Positions 30,753 through 44,878 of a stretch of 64,000 bases of DNA are shown here, piece after piece. This stretch comes from Opisthocomus hoazin (Eukaryota; Chordata; Aves; Opisthocomiformes; Opisthocomidae). The notes under the pieces were generated by a model, which saw only the letters and a list, made by a program, of their open reading frames with translations, ran no database searches and had not been told where the DNA came from. A program made the position numbers and the translations under genes. The stretch's first letter is position 1; every line of letters starts with the position of its first letter. The stretch is from NCBI RefSeq assembly GCF_030867145.1, contig NC_134415.1, forward strand, positions 20,686,417 through 20,750,416, written 5' to 3'.

Positions 30753-33700
30753 GCAACATGAATAGACAGAAGTATAAGGACATAGAGGTTGGACATAAAC
30801 AGAAGGAAAATGAGGAGAACTGTTATTAAAGTTAATGGAGATGAGATTCAGGACATTAACTGCAAAATTCTCTTCAGTTTCGATGGGGCTTAATCATGCT
30901 TTAAAAAGCGGAATGGGAAGGTAAAGAGGACATACTAAGTAAAATGTTTGAAGTTAAATAAAAATTGGTTCTTTATCTCAAATGAATATGACCATTCCGT
31001 TCAGAAACTTTGCTTTTGAACAGTGATTGTACATTTATTGACATGTGGAAGGGGTGTAAACACATCTCTTCCATAGCCCAGCTTGAGTTGATTAGAGAAG
31101 GTGCAAATATTCTATGCTATAACTGGTGTGTTAACAAGGAAGATTTTTAAGAATAAGTACAATTTTACTATAACCTTTAAGACGTTAAAATACTTAAGGT
31201 AGTCATCTCAATAGCTATTAACTTTGAAAACAGAAACCTCTGGAAGCTTCTGGGTTGAGAGGAGGAGCTGCATGACTGCTCCACTGTCATGTACCACACT
31301 GTTACTCTGATAGAAAATTAGGGGTTACCGTAATTACTCCGCTTCCCTGATAAACCTGTGCTTCACAATGTGTAACAAAACAAAATGTACAAACTGAAGA
31401 TCCATCCCTTCTCATTTTTTAGGTTTTAGAAACTGGAGCTGTGGTTAACGGAATAGTGGTAACATACCGAATACAGTAATATCTGCAAGGACTTGCCCAT
31501 TCAGAGCCTTGGTTTTGACATTCTCAACTTAAAAGTGGAAGGAATTTCCCTTTTTTTTCCACCAGTGCAAGATTAATTTCCAGGTTTATAACCTATCATG
31601 TCAGTTGATTTTGATTTGTAAGTGGCAAACCTACTAAGCCTTTAATTATTTGGAAAGTCAATCCATATGTCAGATGGCTTTAGTAAGGAATTTATTTTGC
31701 ACTTATTCTAAATTATTGCAAAGATTGACTACTTAGTTTTGTTGTGTTTTATAAACTATATTAAAGAGCTGATGTTAGATTATGAAGTATGATGATATGT
31801 TAATTTGCTTTGCTTGCAAGTGTGGGAAGGAAATATGTCGTAGTAAGGAAATCCTATTGTTTTGCAGTCTTTGAGTATGTAAATGTTTTATAATAATATG
31901 GTACAGTACCATAATGTCTGTGTTTTATATACTTATTAGAAAGTACCAGTCTCATCAGACGCTTACATACATTTGCATCTATGAGTAGGACCTTCAGGAT
32001 CAAGTCCTATTTGTAGGAATTATATGGCCACTGCTGATGCAGAGTGAGTAAAGAAATGTGAGTACCCCTGAACTGAGCTCAGCAATATGGCGTGACAGGA
32101 AAGAAGGAAACTCTTCAATAGAAATAGTAATAAAAAGTTAGGTGGCCAAGTAAGAAGGGCTCCACGGTGAACAAAACTACAACCTGAGTGTTAGGTCACA
32201 TCCGAAATACAGCACCTTTAGCAGCACTGATTCTGGTGATAAGAAAACCCTGGCAGGCACCTCTGTTGCATCAATAAAAGACATTCTTTGAGATGAACGG
32301 AGTGGATCAAAGCAGTTTAACTCTTGCATAGGATATTACCTTGTTCTAGACCCAAACAAAATACTGCTGCCAATTGAGTCAATGCCATATATTGTATCAT
32401 TCAGTTAATCTCCAGTGGCATCTCTTTGAAATAATGACCCTTCTTAATTAGATATTAAAATCTACTCATAACCAACTGAATTGTGGCTAAGGCATTTTTC
32501 TTAGCATTTATACATACAATCATGGGAAAGATGTTGAATAGGGGAAAGTGATTATTAGGTAGATTTAAAAATAGAGGACGTTTTCATATGCGAAGGGTGT
32601 TTAATTATTGTATAATGTAAAATCCAATTATTTAAGAGGCTACTCCTTTTCCTATGGTGTGTTACAATACTGAAAAACGTATTTGTGGTGGTCACTGAGA
32701 ACTTTTTTTTGCCCTACAGCTGTTCGTCAGGGCCTGTGCTTGAGCCTCAAATTATACTGCAAGCCTATTCTTACTCAACAAACTTTACTTTGTTTTTTAA
32801 ATTACTTTGGTGTGTTGCACCAGGCGGAATTTCAAGATGAATATAGTGATTTAAAGCTGCATATATTAAGATTCTATTTTTTGTAGATATCCACTCATAA
32901 CAAAATTTTAAATTTCCTGCTTGTTTGGTTATACTTATTCCATATTTATGAGGGGATTAATTGTGGAGTTTTTATGTAACTGGCTTGTAGTAAATCATGG
33001 TGGTATTTTGTTTTTGCACCTGTCTGATTTGCTATTGACTTCTGCCTCTTTGCTTGATAGTGAGCTATGTTTACAATTAATTATGTTCCTGAAAGAAACC
33101 TATATGAAGAGTGGTCAGAAGAGTGTAGTACTCTCTGAAGTAGATTTTAGCATACAAATTTACTATCAAGCAGTAATAAGATATTTATAACTTTATTGCC
33201 CTGCTTCCTAGTGAGCAGTTATGATTTCTTTTTTATGTTATCAAGTAAACTGCAATATGCTTTGGTATTTCCCCTTCTTTTGGGTATTTCCCTTTTTAAA
33301 GTAAATATGTGTTGTACGTGAGTTTTTAATGAAATAATGTTGTTTTATAACTGTGAAATACTATTACAGTAATGTAGTGGTTATTTAAAGCTTTCAGTTG
33401 ATTGGAAGGATGTACCTTAGCAAGGTATTTAAATGTGTGTTTTGGCTGTCTGTACCTTGGTAATTCATTGAACAGTTCTTGAAAGCCAGGGCTTATGTTA
33501 ATATGTTGTAGGTCTCTGTCCAGGACTTTCTGCTATTGTAACAGATGTCTGTCTTATTTCTTTGTGTTTTGCATCACTGCAGGAGAAAAAATATCTGACT
33601 TTCTTTTTTGTTGTAAAGTTAGCTAAAAATCTAATAATTGTGTACCTGTTCCAATTTCTCCCCCTTTTCCAAACCCTTGCATCACACAGATGCAGCATTT

Positions 33701-36446
33701 GTTTAGCGTAAGCCGGACCCATCTCTAGCATACTGTGGAACTTGGATGCGTATTACATTTAACCAGAAGCTCAGAACAACTGGATTTTAAATTTTTATTT
33801 TTCTGCTGAGTAGAGAAGAATTTATTCCTGGATAGCTGGTCAGTAAAGTCTTCCAGCCTCACACATGCAATTACACTTTGTGTATACCTGACTCTCTCAT
33901 ACGCATATAGACATATATGGCATAACATTACATAACTAAGGTACACTTCTAATGAAGTTGAAGCAAAAGATTATGATTTTTTGGTTTTAGCCTGTTTGTT
34001 ACAGACATTGTCTGATGAGTTTAGGGGCTTTAAAAGCATGGGAGATGATCAGAGGCTCAATCTTGACAGACCTGTATGCAACAGTGTTGAAGGTCTGATT
34101 CTGCCACGTTTATGTTACAGCCGACAGACATCAATGGGAATACTTTTGTAAACTGCTTCTGTTAGCGATAATAAAGGAAGCAAGCCATTAATTTTTCAAA
34201 CAGAATCTGTACACTGTTTTCTAACAACACAGTCATTCTCTAACAGCGTGGGATATCAAAAACTGTACAGGCCTTTTCTTATAATCTATTGATCACTACG
34301 TGAGCCTGCAGAAAAATTTCAAAGGGAAGTTTCATTGTCATGAGTCTCTTTCGTTGGCACTGAAGTTGACATCTCTCTAGTGTTGCCCTTTTAAATGCAC
34401 CTGTATAAATGCTTGGAATCTCTTGAACCAGTCATGATGCTTGAATCAGTCATGACGCTCTTACTTCTGATTGATGGAGAAATGACTTTTTCTGACCGTT
34501 TGGGTAACTCTGTCCAGCACTGAATTTGCCGTGTAGGTTTAATATTTCAAATTCAACTGGAAACAGAATAACCACACCAATGCAATGCCGCGCCTGAGCT
34601 GTTTTAGTCTGTTTCCTGAGATACTTAGCTTAGGCATTTACTTGGCACCGCACTGCGCAGTGTAGACATACCTCGAAGCAACAATTATCTAACTGAAAGC
34701 GAGTGTCTGAAAAGAATACTTAGAGCTGTATATATAAGTGAACAGAGTTTCACTTGCTCTTGAAATCGATATTTTTGCTGAAGATGCTCAATTAAGTCCT
34801 TGAGGTAAAGGTAAACCTCCTAAGTAATCCATAGAAGACTAGAATTTGATAAAAGGGAACATACTTATTTTGTATTTCCTGGGAGAAGGGAATTTATATG
34901 TCTGAGGCAAACCACTCCGCAGCGCAGCCCACAGGTTCTTTTCTTTGTAATCTGTGGTATATGGCTGGAAGAATAAAATGAGACCACTAGGACTGAGTAT
35001 TTTTATTATTGTAAGATAGAAGAATCCAAATGGAATTGAGTTAAGTAAAGGAAATTGCAGAATTCCATTATGGAGAAGAGGCCAAAAAAAAAAGCGCTCT
35101 TAAATTATATTTTCAAAAAAAACCGAAACGGAAACAGATTCCTATGCATCACTGAAATACTGTTTTTAAACCAAAAACGTGACAGAGTACTTGTTGCTCT
35201 GTTTTGGATGGTCAGTTCTTTGTTCAATAGAAAAACTTGTTTCAGTTATTCTTGTTTATAGTTAGGGTTGCCAGTGACCTTTCAAAATGTTTCCCACTTT
35301 ATTTCTTTCTGTCTTTTCTGCCGCTTCTTCCTTTAGAATGTTGGTTTCACTCTCTTGAGCAAAAGTTGGTTTACGGTTTGTTGTGCATTTCAGCCATGGA
35401 TTTTTTGTTGTTGGGGGAATTATACAATGTTTCATGTCCTTTGCTACTAATTTTTCTGTAATAAGAATTTTTTGAACTAGTGTATGGTTGACTGTCTATC
35501 CTGTTTTTCAGACTGCCATAAATCTTAGTCATAAGCCTTAACTTAAACCCTGTAAAAATGATATTATTTCAGGCCAACTGCAAACCATCTACAGGCAGTG
35601 AAGACACTTAAAATGAATAATTTCCTTGGAGATTCCAAGAGGTATAATATATTCCATGTGACTTTGATATTTTCATTTTAATCTGTTGCACATAGGCAAA
35701 ATTCAGTTTTATTAGATAGATGCAGGAGGGAGGACAACTTGAGGGTGTAGGTCAGGTGTTGGAAGTGGCATAAAGACAGGTCAAGGCACTTGCAGTGGCT
35801 TGAGGACTCAAAGTTATAGCAACTTTGGGTAGACTGAGCGCTCTTTTCATGGAGATCAAAAGGTGACTCTGCTCGTAAGTAGTCTTGTCTTTGCAGGAAG
35901 CCTTACTTATTCTTCTGTGCGTGTGAAGCTGCTAAGGGATGAGCCAGGCCTAGCTCCTACTGTGATGCTGGGAGAAAACTGTAAACTGGATTGTCAGGGC
36001 AAGAACAAGTATTTGCAGGGGAGAAGAGGAATTTTTTTTTTTTTTTTTGACTGTCACCAAGAAGAGGGTACATGGAACTGCTTTCTTTAGGTATAGTTAG
36101 ATGTGATGATGGGGAGAGTGATGACTAGTTTTATGCTTTATGGTGTAGCCTTGAAAATAGTATTAGCACAGCTGAGGTGGCTGTGAACTGTGGGAATTCA
36201 TGTGAGAATGAGAAGTTAGAAAAAGGCAAAGAGAGGTGAGTGGTTCTTGAGCCAGATGTCTTGGAGAAGACCTATAATGCAGCTGTGTGGGCCTTGCTTT
36301 CCACAGGTGTGGTTCCACAGGGTGATCTATTGCAATTTTGTATATGTTTAGGGTTTTCGTGTCTTTTTAGTCTATTGCATATCTTTAATGTTGTAAATGA
36401 CCTGAAATAATGCTAGAAATAGGAGAACTACTGATATCTTTATTCA

Positions 36447-37565
36447 TAGAGTCATTTAGGTTGGAAAGGAACTTTAAGATCATCGACTCCAACCATTAAG
36501 CTAACACTTCCAAGTCCACCACTAAACCATGTCCCTAAGCACCACACCTGCACGTCTTTAAATACCTCCAGGGATCTTGCCTCAACCACTTCCCTGGGCA
36601 GCCTGTTCCAGTGCTTGACAACCCTTTCAATGAGGAAGATTTTTCTGATAATATAAACCTCCCCTGGCACAACTTGAGGCCTTTTCCTCTCATCCTATTG
36701 CTTGTTACTTGGGAGAAGAGACCAACACCTGCCTCGCTACAACCTCCTTTCGGGTAGTTGTAGAGAGCAATAAGGTCTCCCCTCAGCCTCCTCTTCTCCA
36801 GACTGAACAGCCCCAGTTCCCTCAGCCGCTCCTCGTAAGACTTATGCTCTTAGCCCTTCACCAGCCTTGTAACCCTTCTCTGGACATGTTCCAGCACCTC
36901 AATGTCCTTCTGTACTGAGGGGCCCAAAACTGAACACAGTACTTGAGGTGCGGCCTCACCAGTGCCAAGTACAGGGGCACGATCACCTCCCCTGCTCCTG
37001 CTGGCCACACTGTTCCTGATACAAGCCAGGATGCCGTTGGCCTTCCTGGCCACCTGGGCACACTGCTGGCTCCTGTTCAGCCGGCTGTCAGCCAACACCC
37101 CCAGGTCCTTTTCTGCCGGGCAGCTTTCCAGCCACTCTTCCCCAAGCCTGTAGCATTGCATGGGGTTGTTGTGACCGAAGTGCAGGACCCGGCACTTGGC
37201 CTTGTTGAACCTCATACAGTTGGCCTTGGCCCATTGATCCAGCCTGTCCAGATCCCTCTGTAGAGCCTTCCTACCGTCAAGCAGATCAACACTCCTGCCC
37301 AATTTGGTGTCATCTGCAGACTTACTGAGGGTGCTTTCAATCCCCTCATCCAGATCATTGATAGCGATAATAAACAACACTGGCTTCAGTACTGAGCCCT
37401 GGGGAACATGACTCATGACCAGTCGCCAGCTGAATTTATCCCCATTCACCACAACTCTTTAGGTCTGGCCATCCAGCCAGTTTTTAACCCAGTGAAGTGT
37501 ACACCCATCCAAGCCATGAGCAGCTAGTTTCTTCAGGAGCATGCTGTGGGAAATGGTGTCATCTT
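36447..37565 (-). mobile_element. CR1 fragment with decayed reverse-transcriptase C-terminus
   Basis: A 1.1-kb minus-strand CR1. Its 3' end lies at about 36447 ('ttaggttggaaaggaac' on the plus strand) and its 5' truncation near 37565, inside the RT domain just after motif A (a DT-SHSMLLKKLAAHGLDG segment). A 200-codon open frame at 37452-36850 preserves the PQGSVL motif, INDLDEGIE, an ADDTK box and the [11 protein letters not shown] region. The first residue of the FADD catalytic box is changed to Ser, and the frame breaks before the ORF2 end. It is clearly a dead copy and older than the element at 48.7 kb. Confidence 0.95.
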
Positions 37566-40500
37566 TTCATAGGCTTTCTGCTGTGTCTCTAGTTCTGTCG
37601 TAGTTTATGTGAATATACACAATTTGAAGTTATCCTTTAATATGGAACTGAGAGCTATGGAGTTATGTTCAAAATGTGGTGATCCTTGCTTGGTCTTTCA
37701 TATCCAAAGAATCAAATTCATGGTCATTGTATTAATGTAAATGTCTTCTGAGAGTTTATAAGATTAGAAAATCAAATAATTAGAGATGTGGGACCAGAAA
37801 GCTCTAAAAATATGCAATTAGAAGAAAACTTGAAAACGTGAACTGCCATAGGATTGCTGGACCCCTCCTAATATTTTTTAGTTAGTTTGTTAAAGAGGGA
37901 AGATATATAAACATGGACTATGCTTGCAGTCCTTTTTTTTTTTTTTTTGTGATACCAATTCATTGCATTTTCCAATAAACTAAACAGTTCTGTGGTGTGA
38001 AATAAATTACTTGGAAAATAAGTTGGGAGTCTTTATGGCCGCTACAGGAGGTATTGGGAGCAATGCTAAATGACTTATTAAAACTTGTGTTTATAATAGC
38101 GTCGCTTTTGTGACTTTCTGTATGAATATGCTCTTTCTGTGAACACCGAAAGGATCTGAAACTCCAGGTGGTAGGCTGTAATTTCATACTTGGCGAAGAA
38201 TGGTTCTCCTTTCGGGTAAACTAAAAGCAAAAATGTTCCTTGCCTGATTTTTTTTTTCTTTCCTCAGAAACTGAATTTGCATGAACAGTGGAAGTAGAAC
38301 ATGACAGATTATTAGGTTCTAACTTGTTACAAAGTAATGTGTAATTAATATTAATCTGCCATAATCCAGTAGTAGTTGTGAAAATATGAAACAGGTCTTT
38401 GAATCTGACAGGAGAGAAAGGAGATGAAGTAAATCCAAAGGATGCATCTGCCACTCCCTCATACTCTTGACCAGAACTTTGCTTGTGAGTTCCAGGGATT
38501 TGGGGTACAGCTGGTCTTACAGTACAATGAAGTAGTGCCTTTTCCTTACCTGAATGAGTGACAGACAGGTAGTTTATGATACTGTGAATTCACTGGTTTA
38601 TTTACCAAAACATCATCTGCTGGAGTGTGCGTTACAAGTGTTATCCCATTGCAATTTTCTTGTTTCTGTCAATTTTTCAGTCGCACCGTCATTAAAATTT
38701 CCATTTGATTCTATGTTTCTGTTTTATTCTTTTGAGCAGTATTTGCGCCATGTGTAGTTTTTGAAGGGAGTCTCAGGCCATTACCTGTATGTATAAAAGT
38801 TCTTGCTTACAAAGGTAATCAGTTTGGCTATAAAAGATGTTTCTAAAGCATGTTTTGTTGAAGCTTTCACTTGTCAGTTGTTAATTGTTTTTCCTTATTT
38901 GTATTATAATTAGCTCCTTGTGACCCAATAATAATGAGCTCCCAGCCTAAACTAGGGATTTTACTAATGGAAACTTTTGAGATAGTCTGTTCTTCGGAGC
39001 TTTTTTTTCAAGTACACTTGCAAGTATATTAGATGTGGTGCTGGTTACCAGCTCTGTCTTCATATTCCTTTTTGTAGTGGCCCTTTCCAACCCATCCTAC
39101 TATCGTGACTGGAAGAGAACAGTTCTAAAATCAGCCTTCCTAGGCTAAATGAACAGGGAGTTTGTGTCGCTAAAAAAAAAAATCACAATCATGTGGGGCT
39201 TATATGTGCTTTCATTTAATGTAGAAGTTCTCTGAGATTATTTCAAAATAAATATATGTGTGCTTCCTCTGTTTCCCTTGTAGAGGCTGGGCTGAATGTC
39301 TGCCTCCAGCAGAGGCAGCTGTACTTTGGGAAATTACACGACAGCTGCCACAAGATCAGGGCAGATGTGAAGGAGATTTGCAGTTCTAGAAGCAGGCCCA
39401 GAGCTCTCCCCACCTGCAACATCTGCTTTGGCAAACTCTCACTCCTATTAAGTAAACCTGCATTTTCTGTTAAAAAACAGCTGCTTACTAATGACAGGAG
39501 TGATTAGATGCTTTTGTATAGTGTTTCTAGTGAAAGCAGGTTGCTGGCAGCTGGATTAATTTTGAATACTTAATTTGAACTTTACTTTTTCAAAAATGGA
39601 AATCTGCCTGTGGGTGCAGAAGAGAAGTGAGGGGTTGTTTTCCTAGGGTATGTGTTCTGCCTAGCATCCCACTCCTTTCTAGAAGTTCCAATTAGTACGA
39701 TGAACTTCATACAAGAAAACGTAAATATGTATGTAAAGGAAAATCAGCACTTAGAGTAGACGAAGGTTTTGTTGGGAATATAGTTGCCATATCTGGAGAC
39801 ACCTTGGAATTTCCCAGTTGATAACTGTTGATTGAAATGCTGTTGCAATTGCGGAATGCTAACACTCATATTAACAGGATGCAAAACCAATATCATCATC
39901 CGTATTTGCAATACCAAAGTAGTCTTTGTGTATAGTTTAATTTTATGGTAAGTGTGAAGAAACCAGCTAGGGTATAGAGGAGCTTTATGAAAACAGTGGG
40001 TTTATATATTGGAAAGTTCTTTGGAATAGTTATGAATTGGCTTTCAGATTTAAATATTTTATTTAAAATATGTATGTAAGTAGTGATCACTCTAAATGTA
40101 ACTGGATTTTTTATTTCCCAAAAGCAGTGGTGTGTGTCTTTGTCTTTTAAGTGCAAGTCCCTCTCTCTCATATGTTTAATACATATGTTTATGTAAAGAA
40201 GGAGAACTGAAGATGAAAATTGGTTGACTAGATAGACTATCTCTCCCATTTAAAATTTTGCCTGATTGACAGAATTTTGGTTGGATCTGTTGGTTTTCAG
40301 CAGCAGCTGCTCAGTAATTATCTTGTGTATTTGCAGGCCTCTGTGAGTCTGTAAAGCGTTGTGCTCTGTTGCAGGGAGCTGCAGTATGATACAGGTTTTC
40401 ACCATTAGTGTCAGCTCTTTAAAATGTGATTTTCACCATTTTTCTGTTTCCTGATCCTTGTAAAAAAACCTGTCACCTGCTGGCCTTCCTTCCACTCTCT

Positions 40501-43422
40501 TCCCCCCTCCATACACTTAAATTATTCTTACTGTCTCTGTAAATGACTTACCCATCTGTTGTGAATTCTGCAATTAATTCTTAATTAAATGGGATGATAT
40601 ATTGTGTCTTCAAGGAGCACTGGAGCAGATTTCCATCTACAAATACGGGAGTAAAGAATCTAAAGACAAAGACTGTTCTACTGGAGTTTAACATTAAGGT
40701 GTTTTTCTTAGCCACAGTGAGAGTTTTGGGGGGAGTTCTGAGTTTGCTGCCTCTTATTAGTAACAAGGGATTTACCTGTCTTTGCCTCTGAATTATATTT
40801 GACTCTTGCTGACAAAACCTTCAGCCTCTAAACCCCTGACTGAATTGTGTCTTGTCATTACTAAAATAATACTCTTTCTTCTTCTTGTATTGTGAAAGGA
40901 ACTTGACCTCCTTTTTCCCTAATGGTATTTTTATATGACGTTATTCAGGAGCAATTAGAAACATGTACTAGGTATGTTAGAACTGGGAAGAGTTGGGAAC
41001 CCAGCCAGTGGTCAGAACTTAACTTTGTGGTGGTGTTCTTTGTGTGTGTGTTGTTTTTTAGCAATGTTCTCAACCAGGGTATTTCTAATCCTGTATGGAG
41101 CTTTCTTGGCTTTGACATCAACAGCCTGGTGAACAAAAAAAGTTGTCTGTTATCCAAAAAGTACTGATCCTCAAGAACAGCAAGTGTAGCAGCATAAGCA
41201 TCATGAGATTAAAGAAGCTTTTGCATCTCTGGCTATTCAGGTTAGGCAGTCTCAAGATTCAGTTCCTGAAATTATAGAGGCTAAAATTTTTAGTATTGTT
41301 TTTCTTTGCTATTGTACAGTAAAATTCACTGATGATTTGACTTCAGATAGTAAAGGTTATAAAGCTTCTGTATGATCTAAGAAGGAAGAATGACTAAACA
41401 CACTGCATACTTCTTTTAATCAAATCATCAAATAAATCTGACATGAATACTGGGGTATACACCTTTACCACAAATTAAGAAAGAAGAAATAAAAAGGAGA
41501 TTTTATATTTTTTTGGTAGAGCTATTGTACTTCTGTTGGCATTTCTGGATGTTTGCTATGGATTTATATGGTTCTAAGCAGTAGATTTTTAGGAGTGGTG
41601 TAAAAAACAAGCCTCAAACTGGAATTTTGGGATATAAAGAGGTGGGGTTTTTTTTGTTTAGGTTTTGTTTTGTTTTGTTTTTTTTAATGTCTTTGGATAG
41701 AGTAGCCACTCATCTCCAGACCTTAAGGATTAAGGTGGTAAACACGGGCTCTTGTGTCATCGTGACTCCTTCAGCTGGCACAGAACTTATTTTTGGATAA
41801 GATCTTACGAGAGCACGAAGGATTTAAAACTGCTTGTCTTGGGAATACTTTCAAGTGATGGTTGTAGAAGACTAGTTGATAGGAAGACTGTGTTGAAGTC
41901 TAGGGCTATCACAGTCCTCCTTATCATCATGGCTTCAATCCTGTAAAATATCAAAGTGGATCAAAATGAAAGGGAGTATTTATTTTTAGCTTAAACCAAA
42001 CAGAAGAAGAGTCAATTCAACAGAATAGTGAATTACCAATGCATTGGTATAAGAGAAAACCTTGATGTTAAGCTCAACTAGAACTGCCTTTCTAGAGGCT
42101 GTTAGAATACTCTCGGAAAAGGGATTAATTTTGCAGAAAAATACCTTCTACTATACCTATCATTATAGGCTAATGCCTTATTCCAAACAGCAAAACTGAG
42201 TGACTTTCCTGATTATTATTTTTTTATTTTCTCTTTTTTTTCCTCTTTGATAGTCTTTTCTGTTTCCTTTTGTGGCTGGTAAAGAATTCTGAACACTTCT
42301 AACTGAGCATCTGGTGCTGACACTGACTTTGAATAAGAACTGGTTTCGTTTATGGATGGTTTATTTACTGTGAAAGAAACCTTTTCCCAGCAGGTCACAG
42401 ACAATCCCAACTATAAGATGCATCAAACACTCAACAAAGGAATGTTCTACTTGTCTCCTACTTGGAATTTGTATTTCATAAGGATGTAATGTATCTCAGC
42501 TCTAGTTTAGTCTGCTGTATTTGCTCAATTTAGCTAAAATCTGCTGAAAAAGAGAAGAGCTTGTATTCAGCTATGGTGTCTTGCATACTTGATTCAATTT
42601 ACCATTCCGCCTGTAGGTCTCAGCACAGATCCTTTGAATAGGGCAGCATCATTTTAAGCAATGCATTCAAGGATATTCCTTTGTCCTGGAAACTTGTGAA
42701 GTTGATGACCCTCTGGTATTTTAGTAGGGAGGTCATTGTGGGAGATCTTGTGGTGTAGCGTTAATCATCTTACAAAGACTAATTCGTATCACTGCTCTGA
42801 ACATCAGAGCATTAATTCTTGCTTCCATGGCTTTCCTGGGTAAAATATTGACTATTTAGGTGAAGGTACGCAAACCAGTGTAAAATTTTTCCATGAATAA
42901 AAAGGGAGATAGCACATCCATTCATCGTGAGATGGAGTCAGCTTCTGAAATTAATTTCCAACACCAGGTATTACATCTCTGTCTATCAATTCTCTGTGAA
43001 GATAGGACAACAAATAATCTTTCAGAGCCCTTGTTATAAGTCATTCCTTTTCAGTATGACTTTTGTGTGGACTGCGTTAGTTAAAAGGATCAGCAAATGT
43101 AAAATCTTACATTTTGGGGAAGACAGGCCAGGCTTCTGGATTGGGCACATTTCTAGTTATGAGAAGTTCTGTGTATTAAGGAAATCTGAGCAGGAGATGG
43201 TGTCTGTAGCCAGACCATTATCTCTGGCTTTCTGTTGAAATAAGGTCACACATAGACTGCTAGATGTGCCAAAGTTGATTTGCCTTGGGAGTTTTGTTCT
43301 TTTACTGCTAATACTAAAAAGTGACTGCCTCTTTTGAAATGGATATATGCAAGATTTTTGCTTGGTTACTCAGCCTATTGCAGTTGTTGGAAGTCTCTTG
43401 CACAGCCTAGCCAGAGTAATTT

Positions 43423-43446
43423 GGGGGGGGGGGGGGGGGGGGGGGG
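43423..43446. repeat. Homopolymer G run (24 bases)
   Basis: Twenty-four consecutive guanines in BABAM2 intron 2, flanked by 'gtaatttt...' type AT-rich sequence. It is capable of forming a G-quadruplex, and its length is likely to be unreliable in sequencing. Confidence 0.95.
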
Positions 43447-44878
43447 AAGAGACTGTGAATACTGTCACTTTCCATAGCTTCTAGACCAGTAAAATTAAAA
43501 ACATCTCCAGTGGAATGTAGTAATCTAGGAAAAGTACTTAGTATTGCTTTTTAGGGACATTTACCATTAAAGCGGGCTTTTATTTTAATGTTAAAGAATA
43601 TATACTTTCCCTAAGTATTTCCAAATGGTCCATTGTGCTATAAGAAACGATTTTAGGGTATTTGCAGGATCAGAGATTTTTGTGTCTGTTGAAAAGCTAA
43701 CAACGTTATTTTGATGGTATTTGAGAAATGTGCCTCAAACTGTGACCTGTGATACTTTGAAAGAAACTTCCATTAAATATTAAATCATGTTGCAGACGTA
43801 TTTTGGAACTTGCAAATGATTTTTTTTGGTATGCTTCCTAGAATTGGCCTTATATGTGACGTAAGCCTTAGAAATGACTTGAAAGTAGATAATAATACTT
43901 TCATATCTATAGCTGTTAAATTCATTCACAGCCATTAAAACACCCTAACAATGGGCACTCCTGTTTTGCTGTTCTCACCTACTAAAAAAAATCTTTGAAA
44001 AAATTATATGCTTTTGTTTCTGTTGCACTGAAGCTCGAGTCTTTCGTATTCTCAGATGGATTTTACTCCCAGCGAGGGTGGTGATGCTTACTGGTCTTGC
44101 TAAGCCCTACCTAGATGTAATTCAAAAAGAAGTAGTACAAACCATTAAATCGCAACATTTTTCAGCCCTGGGCCTGTCGTCCAGCATGCTGTATTCACTT
44201 TCACATTGATGTCATCGGCAGGTTTAGTAAACATCATCTCTTTTCCACAATCAGCCTTTCAATGGAAGGCAAAATAGTGTTCTACCAGAAGCAAATCCAG
44301 TCAGTGCATTCTTCCGGGGTGAAACAAGATGTGAACTAATCTTTTTTGAAACTTGCTTTCCAGTCAGCTGTGCACACATCTGATAGTAGTTGTATCTAAA
44401 TTATGTTTCTGTAGATTGTTTTGCATGGTGCTCTCTCAGGACATTGCAAAAACGATCCTAAAGTGGAGATAGCACATCTGTTGCTTCACTTTTTGCAAGG
44501 ACAGTTATCTAATTTTGTAATAATACTGAAAAAATGTGGTATATTCTTTCTGAATCAATGTAGGCTGTTAATTGCATCTGTGTTAGAGGCTAGGTGCACA
44601 CAAGAAGTTTGCTTATGTTTTCTGCTATTTGTGTGGAAACTTCATTTAAGTTAATTGATTTGTAGTTCTATGGCTACTTCTTTTTGATGAAGCTACGTGT
44701 GGGCACAAATTTGATTAAAGAGTAAATGTAACTCACTGAATAAAAACAATCTGAAGCTAGTGCACGTGTTTTCCTTAACTTGCAAGTGTAAAGAGAAAAG
44801 AGATTGTATAGCCAGCATCTGAGAGAAATGGCTCTGTGAAGCATTCATAGTATGTTAGTGAGAATTAACACTAACCCA

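Noticed and set aside
42927..43238. ORF with a 'SKCKILHFGED' phrase resembling the CR1/LINE RT C-terminus
   Set aside because: Only about 12 residues are similar, and the flanking sequence shows no other CR1 block. It could be a very old fragment or chance, so it is not annotated.
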